Part shown: piece after piece, positions 1 through 13,500 of the stretch
Layout: every line of letters starts with the position of its first letter
Numbering within the stretch: the first letter of the stretch is position 1
Source: Colletotrichum lupini
Taxonomy: Eukaryota; Ascomycota; Sordariomycetes; Glomerellales; Glomerellaceae
Reading direction: 5' to 3'
Assembly (NCBI RefSeq): GCF_023278565.1
Contig: NC_064678.1
Location: 6,200,001 to 6,264,000, forward strand
DNA length: 64,000 nucleotides
Program-made: the position numbers and the translations under genes
Notes under the pieces: generated by a model
Databases searched by the model: none
Told to the model about the DNA's origin: nothing
What the model saw: only the letters and a program-made list of their open reading frames with translations

Positions 1-2254
1 TAACTTTAACTAGGAAATCGTTGTCGATATTTTCTACTTAAATAGTTAGCTAGTACTATATATAATTGACATAGCTATATCTTTCTAAGCAGGGTAATTC
101 CTCCGGGATTTATAAATAAAAATAGTATGGGTAGCCCTATAATAAAGCTAGATCGATATATACTAAGGACTACTAAATAGTATTAGAACCGACGCTAATA
201 CTAGCTTTAAGTTAGTAGAATTTAGGGATAATGCGACGGCCTACGGTATATAGCTAAAAGTCGTACCCGTTAAAGCGTATTATAGTATTAAAAAAGTAAA
301 AAGGGCACACTAGTAGTTAAAAAGGGCGTTTAGAATTATTAAAGAGGAAAATCCGGATTCTACCGACGACGAATACCTCTAAATAGTACTTAAATACTAT
401 AATAATACTATGGGGCCTAACGGACTTATACTAACGCTATTAGTATTTAGAGCATATCTAAGAACGACCTTAGCCTCGCTACCGTTACTAAGCGTAAGCT
501 AACGAGCCCGAGTAATTAAAAAAGTAATACGGGTACTGCGCGAGGTAAGCGTAAGAAGGTAAGTTAACGAGGTAATTACTACGTATAATAGGCCCAATAT
601 AGGGGATAATCTAAATATACTACTAAATTCGGATATACGAGTATAATACGAAATTACCTAATAATAGGCTAGGCTATATAAGTTAATTTCCGTTAACGAG
701 CGCTCTTATATAGTCGTAAGAGATCGTAACTAGCCTCTCGAAGTATTAATTATAGTAGTTAGACCGTACTATATAGATCCTAACGAGGTGATTTCTAACT
801 TATAAGAAAAAGAAGAGCTAGGGGAAACTGTATAACCCGTAGTAGAGGTATAGGAAATTATCCTTAACGAAATCGTCGTAGTAATACTAATAGACGACGA
901 GGAAGAGGAAATTGCTAAAAGGGCACTAATACTACTAGTAAGACGTCGTAAAAGACTATAATAATAAGCCCTAACGCGGCAATTTATTACTAGTAACGAG
1001 GTAATTAATACCTTTTATATAGTAAAAAAGAAAGCCGATTTCGAGCTAGCGGTTAAACTACGCAAAGAAGGCGTAATTATAATTATTAAAAAGCTATATA
1101 AGGGATTAGATCTTATCGAAGTAGATACTCTTTGCGATCGAGGGGTCTATCGATTTATCTTATACGACCTAAAAAAACATACAAACCTCCGCATATTTAA
1201 ATTACGAATAGTTTATAAGATTAAAGAGAAAGGAACACCCTAGCCGTACGAGAAGTCTAGATACGTAATTTAGGGGTACGGCGACGTTAAAAAGGCGACG
1301 CTACTTATATAATTGCTTATTATATAGCGCTATAGCTAACGATTAATAATAGTACTAATAGTATCGCTATAGAAGAAGGGATATAAGATTTAGAGCCGTA
1401 ATATTACCTAGGTATATACCTAATTAGCCACAGGGCTCATAAGGAAAATCCTGGCCTATCTACCGAAGGAAATGGCTAGTAAGTACCTAGAAGGCACGAT
1501 TATTAAAGTGCTTAAGCTACTATATAGGCTCGTAAAATCGAGCACCTATTAGTAGGCTACTTACTACGATTTTTATATTAATTAACTATTAATAGTTACC
1601 TCTACGTACGACCCGTACTTACTAATCGCGGAGTATAAAGGCGACTAATTTAAGATCGTCGGAATATAGACCGACGATATATTAAGCCTATCTAATATTA
1701 ACTTTATAAAAAAGGAGGATAAGGAGCTCTAAAAAGCGGGCTTCGTAGCGAAGCTAAAAGAGGTCTTTATAATAAATACCCCCTTAGTATTTAACGGCGG
1801 GATTTTTATAATTAAAGGGGAAACCGTCGTTTTTTAGTAAAAGGGGTAGGGTGAGAAAATTAACCTCGTCGATCCGAACGTAATTAACGTTAAGAAGCGG
1901 TATAAGGCTAAGCTTGCGCGAGGGGTATATATTATAAGTATTTATTAACTCGAGGCGACTTTTAACTGCGCTAGGGTAGTATAGGCTATAAATCTAACCG
2001 AACGAGACGTCGAGGTACTTAATAAGCGGCTTAAATAGTAATAAACGAATCTCGATCGAGGTCTCGTTTACTACCTAATCGACCTTATAATTAGTAAGCT
2101 CTACGTCTTTATTAATAGGTTATTTATAAATAATAACGACTTTACTTCGTAATTAGAGTATATTATTATCCTAGCTAACGAGAGTATAAGTAAGAGCGAA
2201 TTTATTATATACGGTAATATAATCTATTACTCGTTAACTAAAAGTAAGCGGGTA

Positions 2255-2473
2255 ATGAGAAGTATGTTAGTATTAGAGGTTTATAGTATAATTAACGGCG
2301 TTAATCTCTCCTATACGATTTTAACGACGCTAAAGAAGATTACCGATCGAATTAGCCTTTTACTTATTCTAACGGTTATCTATACTAATTCTTACTCGCT
2401 ATACGAATACCTCGTTAAATTAAGAACGACAAAAGAAAAGAGGCTTATAATCGATATTATAGCCCTTAGGTAA
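2255..2473 (+). pseudogene. copia RNase H fragment, longest open stretch of copy A
   Basis: A 72-codon open stretch with the copia RNase H pattern: a vLevYsiiNGvnlsYt-like block, then TNSYSLYEYLVKL and KEKRLiIDI blocks typical of the polyprotein C-terminus. Stops interrupt the frame on both sides, and they are of the kind RIP makes from CAG, CAA and TGG codons. It is a remnant and not a separate gene. The equivalent part of copy B (about 13724-13942) is closed by further transitions. Confidence 0.7.
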
Positions 2474-2733
2474 TCGTATAAAAGGTACGAGATACTCGAG
2501 ATCCGTTAGATTAATAATAAAGATAACCTCGCAAACGCTTTTATAAAAGTAGTACTAAATAAGGGATTAGAGTAATTCGTAAGTAATAGAAAAGTTACCG
2601 TACGAATAGAGGGATAGGTTATACGAAAAGAGTAGAGAAAAGGGAGAAAAAGAGACGACTTAGTAAACGGGCCCGAGGTCGAATTATACCTCTAACCGTA
2701 GCGGTTAAATCGATAAAAAAAAGAAAAAGTTAG

Positions 2734-2938
2734 TATCGAATTAGAAGTCTAATTTAACTGCGGTATATAGCCGACTACGCAGGGGCTAATTAGGGGCCTT
2801 ATTTACGATTATCGTAGCTAGCCTAACCTACGGTTAGAACCTCCTTTTTATACCTACTACGTAGATATTCATATAGTTCAATTAATCTCTTCGTTAACTA
2901 CGGTTCGAACCAACTACCCTGTCATAGGGATACTAACA
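2734..2938 (+). repeat. 3' LTR of copia copy A (205 bp)
   Basis: This 205-bp segment is repeated at 7374-7578 and 14203-14407. The least mutated version begins TGTCGGATTAG; here the start has decayed to TATCGAATTAG. It ends in a canonical CA (…GATACTAACA). The first 5 bases after it, TGGAC (2939-2943), are the predicted target duplication, but the partner lies outside the window. Confidence 0.9.
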
Positions 2939-3761
2939 TGGACCAACTGCAACGTTGGCTGTGCTCCTGGATGGGCGATTGTACCGCGCAGCGACCCAGG
3001 GGCGCGAGGCAAAGAGTATATGTTCGATCAGACGGGCTGCGATGGTACGGCCTCCCATGCTTTCTGCTGTCCAGCGACTTGGAAGCAGCCAAAGTGCGGT
3101 TGGTACACGCACAACAACGGGAAATGCACTGGCAGCTGCCCTGATAACATGGTCCTCATTGGTTCGAAAAAGAGGTATTGCAACAATGGGCAGTTCCAAG
3201 CAGCTTGCTGTACAAAAGATACTCAACGCATCAAGCTGTATACGCTGTATGAACTAGGCGCGTTTTCGAAATGCGACGATCAAGCAAGCTATCCTGCTCA
3301 GAGCGGCGACCAGTCAATGAAGACTTTATTGGCTTCATCGTCTATTGGTATAGGTGGCGCCGAAGTTTGCAAGAAGCGTGAGTACCAAATTCCTATCAAG
3401 CCAAAGCCTTCAGTAGTAAGTACGATCTTGATCTGACTATAGTGTTTTCAAAGTCTTGCGTGGAGGCCGCATGGTTGCCACTGGTGAGCGCAAGCTGTGC
3501 TGCAACACAAGCAATAAGAAGATGACCTTCTCCGATTGCGAGTGGTATTCCAACACGGGCTATGGTCCTGCTAGCAGCCGCGAGGACTTTTGTGCAGCAA
3601 ATTGCCCAAACGATCGCGTCCGCGTGGCCATGGACCTGAGAGCCCCGGGGTGCTCTGGTGGCGGCAAGGCAAGATGCTGTATTCCTAACTACTACGAAAC
3701 CGTTGAAGTAGAAAACGAAAAGCCGGGCGTATGGAGGGACTCATTGAAGGTGAGGTATTGA
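2939..3761 (+). pseudogene. C-terminal part of a GH18 class V chitinase, truncated by an LTR
   Basis: The reading frame is open from the first base after the LTR. It starts WTNCNVGCAPGWAIVPR and has the cysteine-rich repeats found C-terminal to the catalytic domain in fungal killer-toxin-like (subgroup C) GH18 chitinases: a TGCdGTaSHAFCCP block, a CGWYTHNNGkC block and an aCCTKdT block. The GH18 catalytic domain and any LysM or chitin-binding modules are absent, so the visible part cannot be an active enzyme. The first exon probably ends at 3377 (GTGAGT donor). An acceptor at 3452-3453 restores the frame of the second exon, which has five further cysteine blocks and stops at 3759-3761. An acceptor at 3442 would not keep phase. 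The family call is fairly sure; the intron is less so. Whether anything is still transcribed from the LTR is unknown. Confidence 0.75.
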
Positions 3762-4125
3762 GTTGGAATTAAAACTGGGTAAATAATTGAAGAAAAAGAC
3801 CAGGAGTCATGAATTAATATTTGAGTATAGACACAAGGATAGCATTTATTAGCTAGACTTACTTAACTGTATTTCAGAAATATCATGGTATTACTAGGAA
3901 CATTCCAAAGCCTTTGCCGCTAACACATTTCCCAGAGTTATTATCTATTCGCGATTCAACCCTTATACTTACTTTGTACTCACCCACATCGCCCGTCCTT
4001 ACGGCGGTAGGTGATCCGGCCGCACTTGAACGCCGTAGTAGCTCTTGACTTCAGAGGGTTGTAACCAATATGCCCTCAAAAGAATGAAGATACAGACTCC
4101 CGAAGTAAAATTTCGTGATGTTTCC
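3762..4125. other. Short intergenic stretch between convergent genes
   Basis: This lies between the stop codons of the chitinase remnant and the minus-strand Zn2Cys6 regulator. It should contain both 3' ends. No coding, repeat or RNA signal was seen. Confidence 0.5.
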
Positions 4126-5911
4126 TCAGAATAGGGCCACCTCGACATTCCGCCTTCTTGCTTGCTCATCAATATCATACGCATCATCTCCTGAGTCCCA
4201 AGCTTCATCTAGCATCTCGGTAATGTTACGCGCGTTCGCTGTCTTGCCGTATGGTTGATATTTCTCTGTTACTCGTCGGAGTGATTCCATCCAGGTGGGC
4301 TGGCGAAGCAAGATAGCCACTTCAAGCCGCGCAGCCACATAGGGATAGAGCAGTGCATTAGTCGTGAGGAGCTGTGAATATTCAGGCCGGCTGGTCGCAT
4401 CGCAGAGCGCGTCCATGGACGCGACTAAGCGGCCTAATAGCACCTCGGAAGAAGGAGTGGCAGGGCATGATGTTGATGCAGCTGCCGTAATGCCTGTGTT
4501 TGCACGGATGCGTAGTCGTCGACCAGTCAGAATACCTGCTAGACGGTACGCCTCCCACAGATGGATCTGCGGTATCTCCCCCGTTTCTCCAAACCATTGC
4601 AAGAAATATGTGTCAGAATCTTCGTCCTGAATATTCGAAAAAATATCGAGCAAGGATCTTGGGAGGCTTGAAACAGATTGAATGCCGCCCCTTTTCATAC
4701 CTATTGATCCTTGTGCAACCCGCAATCTTTTCCAGATTCCCAACGACAAAGTTGAGCGACCGCGAACAAAGGTCGGCATGTCCATGAGACCCATTAACTC
4801 TAAGGCAAACCGCGCTTCAGGTTCGGATAGAACAGGTGAGTTGTGGAGGTCTTTGTTGAGACCGTAGACTGTTGTCATGAGCTCGAGGTGGATGGACCAA
4901 GGAGCACTCTGGAATAGCTGTGTTCATCAAGGATTAGTATTTCAGTCTGATAGACATAAGCTTTTCCAAGACATCAATCATCGGATATAAAGCTCAGGAG
5001 ACGAGACATAAAAAGTTTCATGCATCACGGTAAGGCACTGTAGTGTAGTATTGACGGCTTGCAAGTAACTCACATTCAGGGTGCAGATGAAAAGCCCAGC
5101 GTACATTGCGCCAAGATCAACACTCCCATTGAATGATTCCAATTGGTTGCGGAAGAGCGAAAGGCCTCGAAGGTAGTACTCTTCGAAAAGTTGTGAAGGA
5201 TCATCTGGGTTTGAGATGTAGAGGTGAGTGGCCAGCAAAATAGCACAGAGTGCTTCAGATCTCTCTGCTAGCTGTCGAAGCTTCGATCTGAATAAGCCAT
5301 CCCGTCGACTTGCATGAAGCATAAAGACAGTAGTCTCATTGACTAAAGTAGGATACTGTCAGTGGCTAGCACAGTGTAGGGTATGAAGTTCAGATTTGAA
5401 GCATGGAGTAAGGTATTCAATTTTGGCATGACACCAGACCCGTAAGAGATCTTCACAGGTATGATAAGTCGCGCCTATGATCATTTCACTCACATTCTTC
5501 CAAAAGACGCCTGTCTTGCTCTGTACTGCCCGGCCAGGTTGTTTCGGGTGGCACCGCGCCGAACCCAGCCGCGGCTGTGAGTGCTGTTGATGGAACTGCA
5601 ACAGCATTTGGATTGAGCTGTTTCAGAGTCCCAGACGAGCCTTCTTCTGCAAGGCTGTCAATTTCTCTTGTTTTTTCATCGAGCTTAGATTTCTTCTTGC
5701 GCTTGGCGGGCGGAGGCGCTTCGATTTCGACAGGTACGAGCGCTCCAGCAAAGCGCCCCCTCGAGGCAATACCCGAACCCCATCGAAGGACAGTCTGGTA
5801 TCCTTCGCATTCGACACCTTGACCTATACACTGTAAACATTCGGGCCGGCCCTCGTCGCATTTGCGGTGGCGGCGTTTGCAGTTCAAACAGCCGCTCCGC
5901 GTGCTCGACAT
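4126..5911 (-). CDS. Zn2Cys6 fungal transcription factor
   Basis: Three exons fit: 5911-5494, 5342-5074 and 4917-4126 (reading order on the minus strand), giving 492 residues. Introns 5493-5343 and 5073-4918 both begin GTGAGT and keep phase. Residues 8-35 form a complete binuclear zinc cluster, C-x2-C-x6-C-x6-C-x2-C-x6-C, with basic residues in loop one (KRRHRKC). A lysine/arginine run near residue 70 (AKRKKKSK) is a likely nuclear signal. The rest has the helical pattern of the fungal-specific transcription factor domain 2 (DUF3468 type), including the LFQSAPWSIHLELM block at the start of exon 3. It should act in the nucleus on CGG-type half sites. Its targets are unknown, and its neighbours on both sides are broken genes, so context says nothing. 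The ORF is intact despite lying between two copia copies. Confidence 0.85.
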
Positions 5912-7001
5912 GGCCGGTGCAGTTGAGCTGCCATCGATGTTTCTCGATTCTGAGTTGCTTCGACGTGTACTCTCGGCTAACCGGAAGGCTCAGCTAACTC
6001 AACGCAGTTCGCGGTCGTGGAATGACTTTAGTGCATGGATGAATGACGATACTCCTGTTTGATACTCTTCCCGCCTGGGGCTCCGGTATTTGGAGAGATA
6101 AAAATACTTCCACTACCGAAACTTAACATACGTTGGCTGGTAGTCAACCCACTCCAGTGGCTATGCTGACTCAATGAGGCCTGTTCATCCCGTCGGCTGT
6201 GGCACGGTCGTCCGCCGAATTCGGGCATTATTGACGCCCGATTAGCGCTCACCGCAGCAGCCCTAAATGCAAGCCTGGCCACCAGGGATCTTTCGGGAGT
6301 TGTTCCGGTTCTGAAAAGGGGGCTGGAAGGTCACACCACGCCTTGTCAACGAAGTCTAACCCTCTGAGCCTTACGGAAGAGCTCATGGTGAATGTTGAAA
6401 TAATCTTTGCATATACTTGTTTGATCGTGCTAGGATTGCACAGAATGCTTTGCAACCGCTCATCACCCGTGATCCCTTGCCACAGTATTGCGACTGTACA
6501 CCCCCAGATCCTGTAACAAAGTCATTCCAATGACTCTCTCATGCTTTTGGCGTCAACATCAGACGCCAGGATGTCGATGATGTCTTTTTCATTTTTTTCA
6601 GCAAAGTAACCTCGCACAGCTTTGGGGGGAGGTGAATGAGAGTCATTGGTGTGAAAGGAAAGTTTGTGAGGTAGATTCTGAAATAGCCCGAGAAAGTCAA
6701 AGGAACAGCCAGTCAACAAACTTGCTAACCCCCCAAGCTACGTTACCCAGTCGGGAAAAAGTCTTGGATACAACAAGACTGAGCAACGATGCACATCAAA
6801 AAAAATTTCAATCAAGATGTTTTCAGCTGTTGAAGAGCTGCATTACCTCCTCTCATTCATTGGGTTGCTGCTATCTCAATTTTTAATTATTCAAGCATTG
6901 TCTCTTGGAAGAGAATCCGCGGTGAGATGATCGCACTGGCTAGACGGCATTTTTCATGTTTTGCATTCTTTTTGTCTATTCCATTTTATATGCAACCGTA
7001 G
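5912..7001. other. Intergenic region upstream of the Zn2Cys6 gene
   Basis: About 1.1 kb of roughly balanced base composition, holding the promoter of the regulator and the 3' flank of the broken BTB gene. Only short overlapping frames without recognisable motifs occur. No RNA gene or repeat was seen. Confidence 0.4.
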
Positions 7002-7373
7002 TCAAATAAGCAGCTTCTGTATCAGTCTATCCAGTTGTTTCCGATGTGCCTCCCCTACAGGGCTCGGCACGTCTGCCAAAATATTCTTGATCCTTTCCAT
7101 CAAAAACCCCCTGGGATTACACTCGCTGTGATCGACGCCGCCCTTATCCGACGGCCGCCCAATATCGTGGATCACCAGGTTCATCAGTGTCGAGTATAGC
7201 GTCAATACGCTCTCGTCGATGTCGTCGGCCTCTGGAATCGGCCATAGACTTGCCCTCATGAGACAAAAGGTCATGCTGCCAAGTATCATGCTCTCGCACC
7301 GGTGTGGCCCCATGTATGACGCATGTCTGCACCACCGAGGCCCTTCATCTACGCTCACAAGCTTCTCTGCCAG
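7002..7373 (-). pseudogene. 3' part of BTB/POZ-domain gene (second exon), separated by copia insertion
   Basis: The minus-strand frame is open from the LTR junction to a TGA at 7002-7004. It encodes the C-terminal region of the BTB protein whose 5' part is at 14408-15310. Removing the 7374-14407 element and one copy of the GCCAG duplication joins 14413 to 7373 without a frame change. Exon 1 (739 nt), 14413-14471 (59 nt) and this segment (372 nt) then sum to 1170 nt, or 389 residues plus stop. The segment has no ATG near its 5' end, so on its own it is unlikely to be translated. It shows no RIP-type stops. The C-terminal part of this fungal family has no assigned function. Confidence 0.85.
7369..7373 (+). 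repeat. Left target-site duplication (GCCAG) of copia copy B
   Basis: GCCAG sits immediately before the TG of the left LTR and is repeated exactly after the CA of the right LTR at 14408-14412. A 5-bp duplication is standard for copia integration. Confidence 0.92.
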
Positions 7374-7578
7374 TGTCGGATTAGAAGTCTAATTCGACCG
7401 CGGCATACAGCCGACTGCGCAGGGGCCAATTAGGGGCCCTATTTACGATTATCGTAGCCAGCCTAACCTACGGTTAGAACCTCCTTTTTATACTTACTAC
7501 GTAGATATTTATATAGTTTAATTAATCTCTTCGTTAACTACGGTTCGAACTAACTACTTTATAATAGAGATACTAATA
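7374..7578 (+). repeat. 5' LTR of copia copy B (205 bp)
   Basis: It begins TGTCGGATTAG and ends GATACTAATA, a RIP-type change of the canonical terminal CA. Its outer two thirds keep far more G and C than the matching part of the right LTR at 14203-14407. For example, it has GACCGCGGCATACAGCCGAC where the right LTR reads GACTGCGGTATATAGCTAAC. Confidence 0.92.
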
Positions 7579-10500
7579 CTAATTAATAATTAAACTTTAT
7601 TATTATAAATTAGTAAAGTATTTTATTATATAAACGAAACGACCTCTTAATACTATATAGGATAGGAGATTCGTACTAATTAACCTTATAAAAATAGATA
7701 AAAAAGGAGGTAATTCTCGAATATTATATAGAATCGAGTAATCGTAGCCCTTAACTATTTACGAGAGGTTGACGTTTATTATATTAAACTACGTTAATTA
7801 ATAGGACTATTTAAGTAACTAGCTTTTTACCGTCGCCCCGAGTAGCTTTTTTACTAAACGACTTTTCTATAGCCGGCCCGTAATTAGAAATTAACTAATT
7901 AAATTAATAAAAATACGGTATAAAAGAGTACTACGTAATTAAAAAAAAGGATCTCTAAACGTAAATATTTTTATTTAATAACAAAAATAACCTTATAAGA
8001 GTTATTAAGCTAAGAGATCTACGGTATATAAAAAGGTCTATTACTACGAAGATCTTATAAGTACGACCTTAAGCCCGCAATTTAAATAACTTCTTTATAA
8101 CTCTTTTAACTACTCCCCGGGTATTACTTAGGAATATAATATAAAGGACGGTCTAACGAGGGAGGAGGGGATTTAGAGGTTTTAATAATATCGAGCTAAG
8201 AGTATTATAAATCTTAGAGATTAACTTAAGAAGAAAGCGGCTACCCTAAAGTAGTCCTACGACCTCCTATTAAAGTTATTATTAACTTAAAAAAAAGTTA
8301 AAAAGACGAGGATCTAAGAAAAAAAGAAAAGAATCCTCTAGAGGGCTACTAAAGGGTTTTTTTTTATACTAACTCCTAGCGTAAGATTACTAATTTTAAA
8401 AAATTAACTAAAGAAGCTATTTAGAAATTATAAAGAGTATAAGGCTTAAGAGGCTAGAAGTATATAGGATAATAAGAATTAATAACTAATAAAGATCCTA
8501 AGACTAATTATTATATCTTCTTATAGTAATATAAATATTTACCGCTATTATTATTAAAAAGAACTACTAAAACCTACCCTTTTTTACTAAATAAAAAAAA
8601 GGATTTTAATAAGTACGATAGCTAGTAATCTAAAAGGGTAGTAGTAATCGCTAAGAATAATAAAAACGAGAGTAATAGTAAGATAGTAAAAAGAAGCGGG
8701 AATCTCTTAGACCTTAATAAATTTATTAAGTAGTAAAAGTATAAATTTATTATAAGTAGCGCGCGGATTAAATATATCCCTATTGAAATTGAATACGCTA
8801 GTAACTATTAATACGGGCATAAGCTAAAGCATAACCCTTAGCGAGTTAAAGTAAAAAAAAAGAGGATAAAACCCGATCCTAAATAAAATCCTAATCCCTT
8901 ATAAGTAAGTAAATATTAACCCGGACTATTAAGGGACGTAAATATATAAAATTATAGATTAGCCTAATAATAAGTAAATTAACATAGTATTAATCTATTT
9001 AACTAAGGTTTATAAAAAAAAGGGGCTATAGAGGTAACCCCTATTTTATAAGATCGTAAATAACTTTAGCTACTAGCTAAATAAATAGTTCGCGAGCGCA
9101 AGCCTAAGAATTATAAAAATAGTTAATAAATTCCTTTATAAGCGAGGGGTATTATTAGCGCAATTATAATTATAAGAGCTATACGAAATACTAATAGTAA
9201 TAATTATAAAAAAGGAATTTATACTATAGAACTAAGTATAGGTTAATAGAGCGTATAATCGCTTTAATAAATTTAGAAAAAGGGTAAACGACCCAGATTT
9301 CCTCCCTATAATTACTAACGGAAATCTATTATTATAAAAGGATATACCGGGGCAAAATATAGTATTAAAAGTACGATAATTAATAATTCCGCCTATTTCG
9401 ATTTATAACTCGTTACCGCTACTAATATAAAATTCGGTACTAATTAGCTAATAAAAAAAGAAATAAACGACCTAAAATTATTAATAGTACGCAGCGACGT
9501 AAAGATCGTATATAAATACCGAAAATCTAGTAATAAATACGAAGCAATTTATAAACCTTAAAAAGATCTTCTTAAAAAAGAAATTATACTCTAGGGGGAA
9601 GTATAAGGTCTTATAAAAAACCCTAACGATATTTTATAATTATTATAAAAAAGTCGGAATTAGGGAATACTAATACTATTCAGTAATTAATATCGTACTC
9701 GTAAACAAAGCTTTTAATTATTATTATAAAGCGGTACGTAATCTTAATTAAAACGAGTTTCTTAGTATAATTAATATAATCCGAAGCTACTTCGAGACCT
9801 ATAATAAGAACCTAGAGCTCCTATTTAAATTACGAGCGATTTCTTTTATATTTATAGCTAGGATAATAGAGGGTAAATTATAAATAGAGATCCTTAAAGA
9901 GCTTATTAATTAAATCGATAAGTTAGTAAAAACCTAGCTAAATAAGGGGATAAACGAGCGGAAAGTTAGATATTTTTATATTATAATCTAGCGTATATTA
10001 AAAATAAAAATTACCCTATACTAGGCACCCGAAGACTACGGGACGCTCTACTTAAAACTAAGATCTAGCTTTAATATTAAGGTAAGAATACCGCACTAAA
10101 CCTACCTCTAAGTATATAACGGCCCTTACTAATAATATTAGGTTAATTAAATATATAATAAGAAAAAAAAAGAGGTTAAATATAGTAATCGCTAATAAGG
10201 AAGCCTAGATTCGTTAAATAAGTAGAGATTTAACTTATAAATAAGGTAATAAAAGAAGTAATACTATATTTATAAAAAGGATAAATATTAGTTTAATAAT
10301 TACTCTAAGGAAGAGTATACTAAATCGTATAAATAATATAAAAAGTCGAGAGTAATAAATAGCAAAACTAGCCCTCGTTAGTTTAACTAATTCTTTATTA
10401 TATATAAAAGTAAATCCGGGGGTATAGAACTTAGTAACGGTAGCTAAAATAGCGGCCTAAAATATATACCCCCTATAAGAAATTCGGAAAATAAGGAAGA

Positions 10501-13500
10501 TCTTACCTCCTATATTAATAAATTAGATTATAATAAAATCGACGATATTAACTACTCTTCTTTTACCCCGTTAGCCTCTAGAGAATATACGAAGCTAAAC
10601 GAATAAAAAGTAGTAAAAGCTTTTAATAAGTAGGCTTTTATTTACGGATAGTAAGGGAAAGTCCTTTAAATAATGGATATAGAGGCGGCTAAAAGGGCGA
10701 ATCTAATAGGGCCGAAGCCTATTCTCTTAATAATTAAAGAGAAGACGCTATTTTTCTTAATATTTAAAAAAAAGGAATATAGTACTAAGTAAATCTAAGG
10801 GTAGCTAGAGGGGTCCTTTTTATACTACCCAAATCCCTTAAATACTAAGCTCGTATAAGTATTCTACATAAGTAAAAAGTACGGCCTAAATAATTTCTAT
10901 AGGATTATCTTAAATACTAAGGTATTATAATAGTTAATTAAAAAAAAAGGGTAATTCTAAGCGCTATAAAAGACCGCGCTAGTAACGCTTAATATATTAA
11001 TAGCGGGTATTATAAGGATTAGTTTTAGCCTAAGTAAAAAAATCGTCGCCCTAAGTATAATAAAAGTAGAGACGTACTTCGGAATGATAACTTTCTATAT
11101 TTTACCCGTTAATACCCCATTTCTCTTATATTTAAAAAATATAAATCGACTAGGCATTATATTTAATAATACGAGGAATAGAATCTCTAGTAATAAGCAC
11201 TTCGAAGTAGTCGAACGACGATAAGGGTATATGTTTATAAAGCTTACTAATAACACGAAGTCGATTAATTACTTAACGAAAAATAAGCTTAGAAAACTAT
11301 ACTAAAGATTTAGGTACCCGTTAGTTACGAGGCTATATAACCTCTTAAAATAATTAAATAATAATAATATCGAAATAGGGGCGCTAGAGTAATTAATAAA
11401 AGTATATTACTAATACTAAATAAATACGCAGAGCCTACGCAGATTTAAGTTTAAATTGCGTAATAAGCTTAATTTTAACTAAGAAATCGTCGTCGATATC
11501 TTTTATTTAAATAGTTAGCTAGTACTATATATAATTAACGTAGCTATATCTTTCTAAGTAGGGTAATTCCTCCGGGATTTATAAGTAAAAATAGTATAGG
11601 TAGCCCTACGAAAAAGCTAGATTAATATATACTAGGGACCGCTAAATAGTATTAAAACCGACGCTAATACTAGCTTTAAGTTAGTAAAATTTAAAAATAA
11701 TACGACGGCCTACGGTATATAGCTAAAAGTCGTACCCGTTAAAGCGTACTATAATATTAAAAAAGTAGAGAGGGTATACTAGTAGTTAAAAAGGGCGTTT
11801 AGAATTATTAAAAAAGAAAATCCGGATTTTATTAACGACGAATATCTCTAAATAGTACTTAAATATTATAATAATACCATAGGGCCTAACGGACTTATAT
11901 TAACGCTATTAGTATTTAGAGTATATTTAAAAACGACTTTAGCCTCGCTACTATTACTAAATATAAGCTAACGAGCCTAAGTAATTAAAAAAGTAATATA
12001 AGCACTACGCAAAGTAAGTATAAAAAAATAAGTTAATAAAGTAATTACTATATGCAATAGGCCTAATATAAGGGATAATTTAAATATATTACTAAATTTA
12101 GATATACGAATATAGCGCGAAATTACTTAATAATAGGCTAGGTTATATAAGTTAATTTCTATTAACGAGCGCTCTTATATAGTTACGAAAGATCGTAACT
12201 AGCTACTTAAAGTATTAATTACGGTAGTTAGACTATATTATATAGATCTTAACGAGGTAATTTCTAACTTATAAAAAGAAAAAGAGCTAAGGGAAACTAT
12301 ATAACCTACAGTAGAGGCATAGGAAATTATCTTTAATAAAATCGTCGTAGTAGTACTAATAAACGACGAGGAAGAGGAAATTATTAAAAGGGTACTAATA
12401 CTACTAGTAAGACGTCGTAAAAGATTATAACGGTAAGCCCTAACGTAGTAATTTATTACTAGTAACGAGGTAATTAATACCTTTTATATAATAAAAAAGA
12501 AAGCCGATTTCGAGCTAGTAGTTAAACTACGTAAAGAAGGCATAATTATAATTACTAAAAAGCTATATAAGGGATTAGATCTTATCGAAATAAATACTCT
12601 TTATAATTAAGGGGTTTATTAATTTATCTTATATAACTTAAAAAAACATATAAACCTCTATATATTTAGATTACGAATAGTTCGTAAGATTAAAAAGAAA
12701 GGAATACCCTAGCTATATAAGAAGTTTAGATACGTAATTTAGGGGTACGGCGATATTAAAAAGGTAACGCTACTTATATAATCGCTTACTATATAGCGCT
12801 ATAATTAAAAATTAATAATAATATTAATAGTATTGCTACGGAAGAAGGGATACGAGATTTAGAGCTATAATATTACCTAGGCCTATACTTAATCGGCCAC
12901 AGGGCTTATAAAGAAAATCCTAGCCTATTTACTAAAAGAAATGGCTAGTAAGTACTTAGAAAATACGATTATTAAAGTACTTAAGCTACTATATAAGCTC
13001 GTGGAATTGGGCACTTATTAATAGGCTACTTATTACGATTTTTATATTAATTAACTATTAATAGTTACCTCTACGTACAACCCGTACTTATTAATTATAG
13101 AGTAGGAAGGTAACTAATTTAAAATTATTAGAATATAGACTAACGATATATTAGGCCTATCCGATATTAATTTTATAAAAAAAGAGGATAAGGAGCTTTA
13201 AAAAGCGGGCTTCGTAGCGAAGCTAAAAAAGGTCTTTATAATAAATACCCCCTTAGTATTTAATAATAGGATTCTTATAATTAAAAAAGAAACCGTCGTT
13301 TTTTAATAAAAGGGGTAGGGCGAGAAGATTAACCTTGTCGATTTAAATATAACCGACGTTAAGAAGCGGTATAAAGCTAAGCTCGTATAAGGTGTATATA
13401 TTATAAGTATTTATTAGCTTAAAATAACGTTTAATTATACTAAGGTAGCATAGGCTATAAATTTAACTAAACGGGACGTCGAGGTATTTAATAAACGGCT

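Larger units (their letters stand above)
1..2938 (+). mobile_element. Ty1/copia retrotransposon copy A, 3' part, RIP-degraded
   Basis: TA-rich decayed element entering from the left edge and ending in a 3' LTR. Translating past stops shows copia reverse transcriptase between about 1250 and 1800, with a recognisable TDD block near 1670, then copia RNase H at about 2150-2480. It is collinear with 11470-14407 of copy B with no net length difference (position 1 pairs with 11470, 2938 with 14407). Stretches compared differ by transitions only, as RIP predicts. Copy A keeps more G+C than copy B. A polypurine run (about 2714-2733) precedes the LTR. The 5' LTR, gag and integrase lie outside the window. 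It ends inside a chitinase gene. Confidence 0.9.

Noticed and set aside
3378..3442. Alternative chitinase intron ending at TATAG (3442)
   Set aside because: It looks like a better acceptor but shifts the frame against the second exon. The acceptor at 3453 keeps phase.
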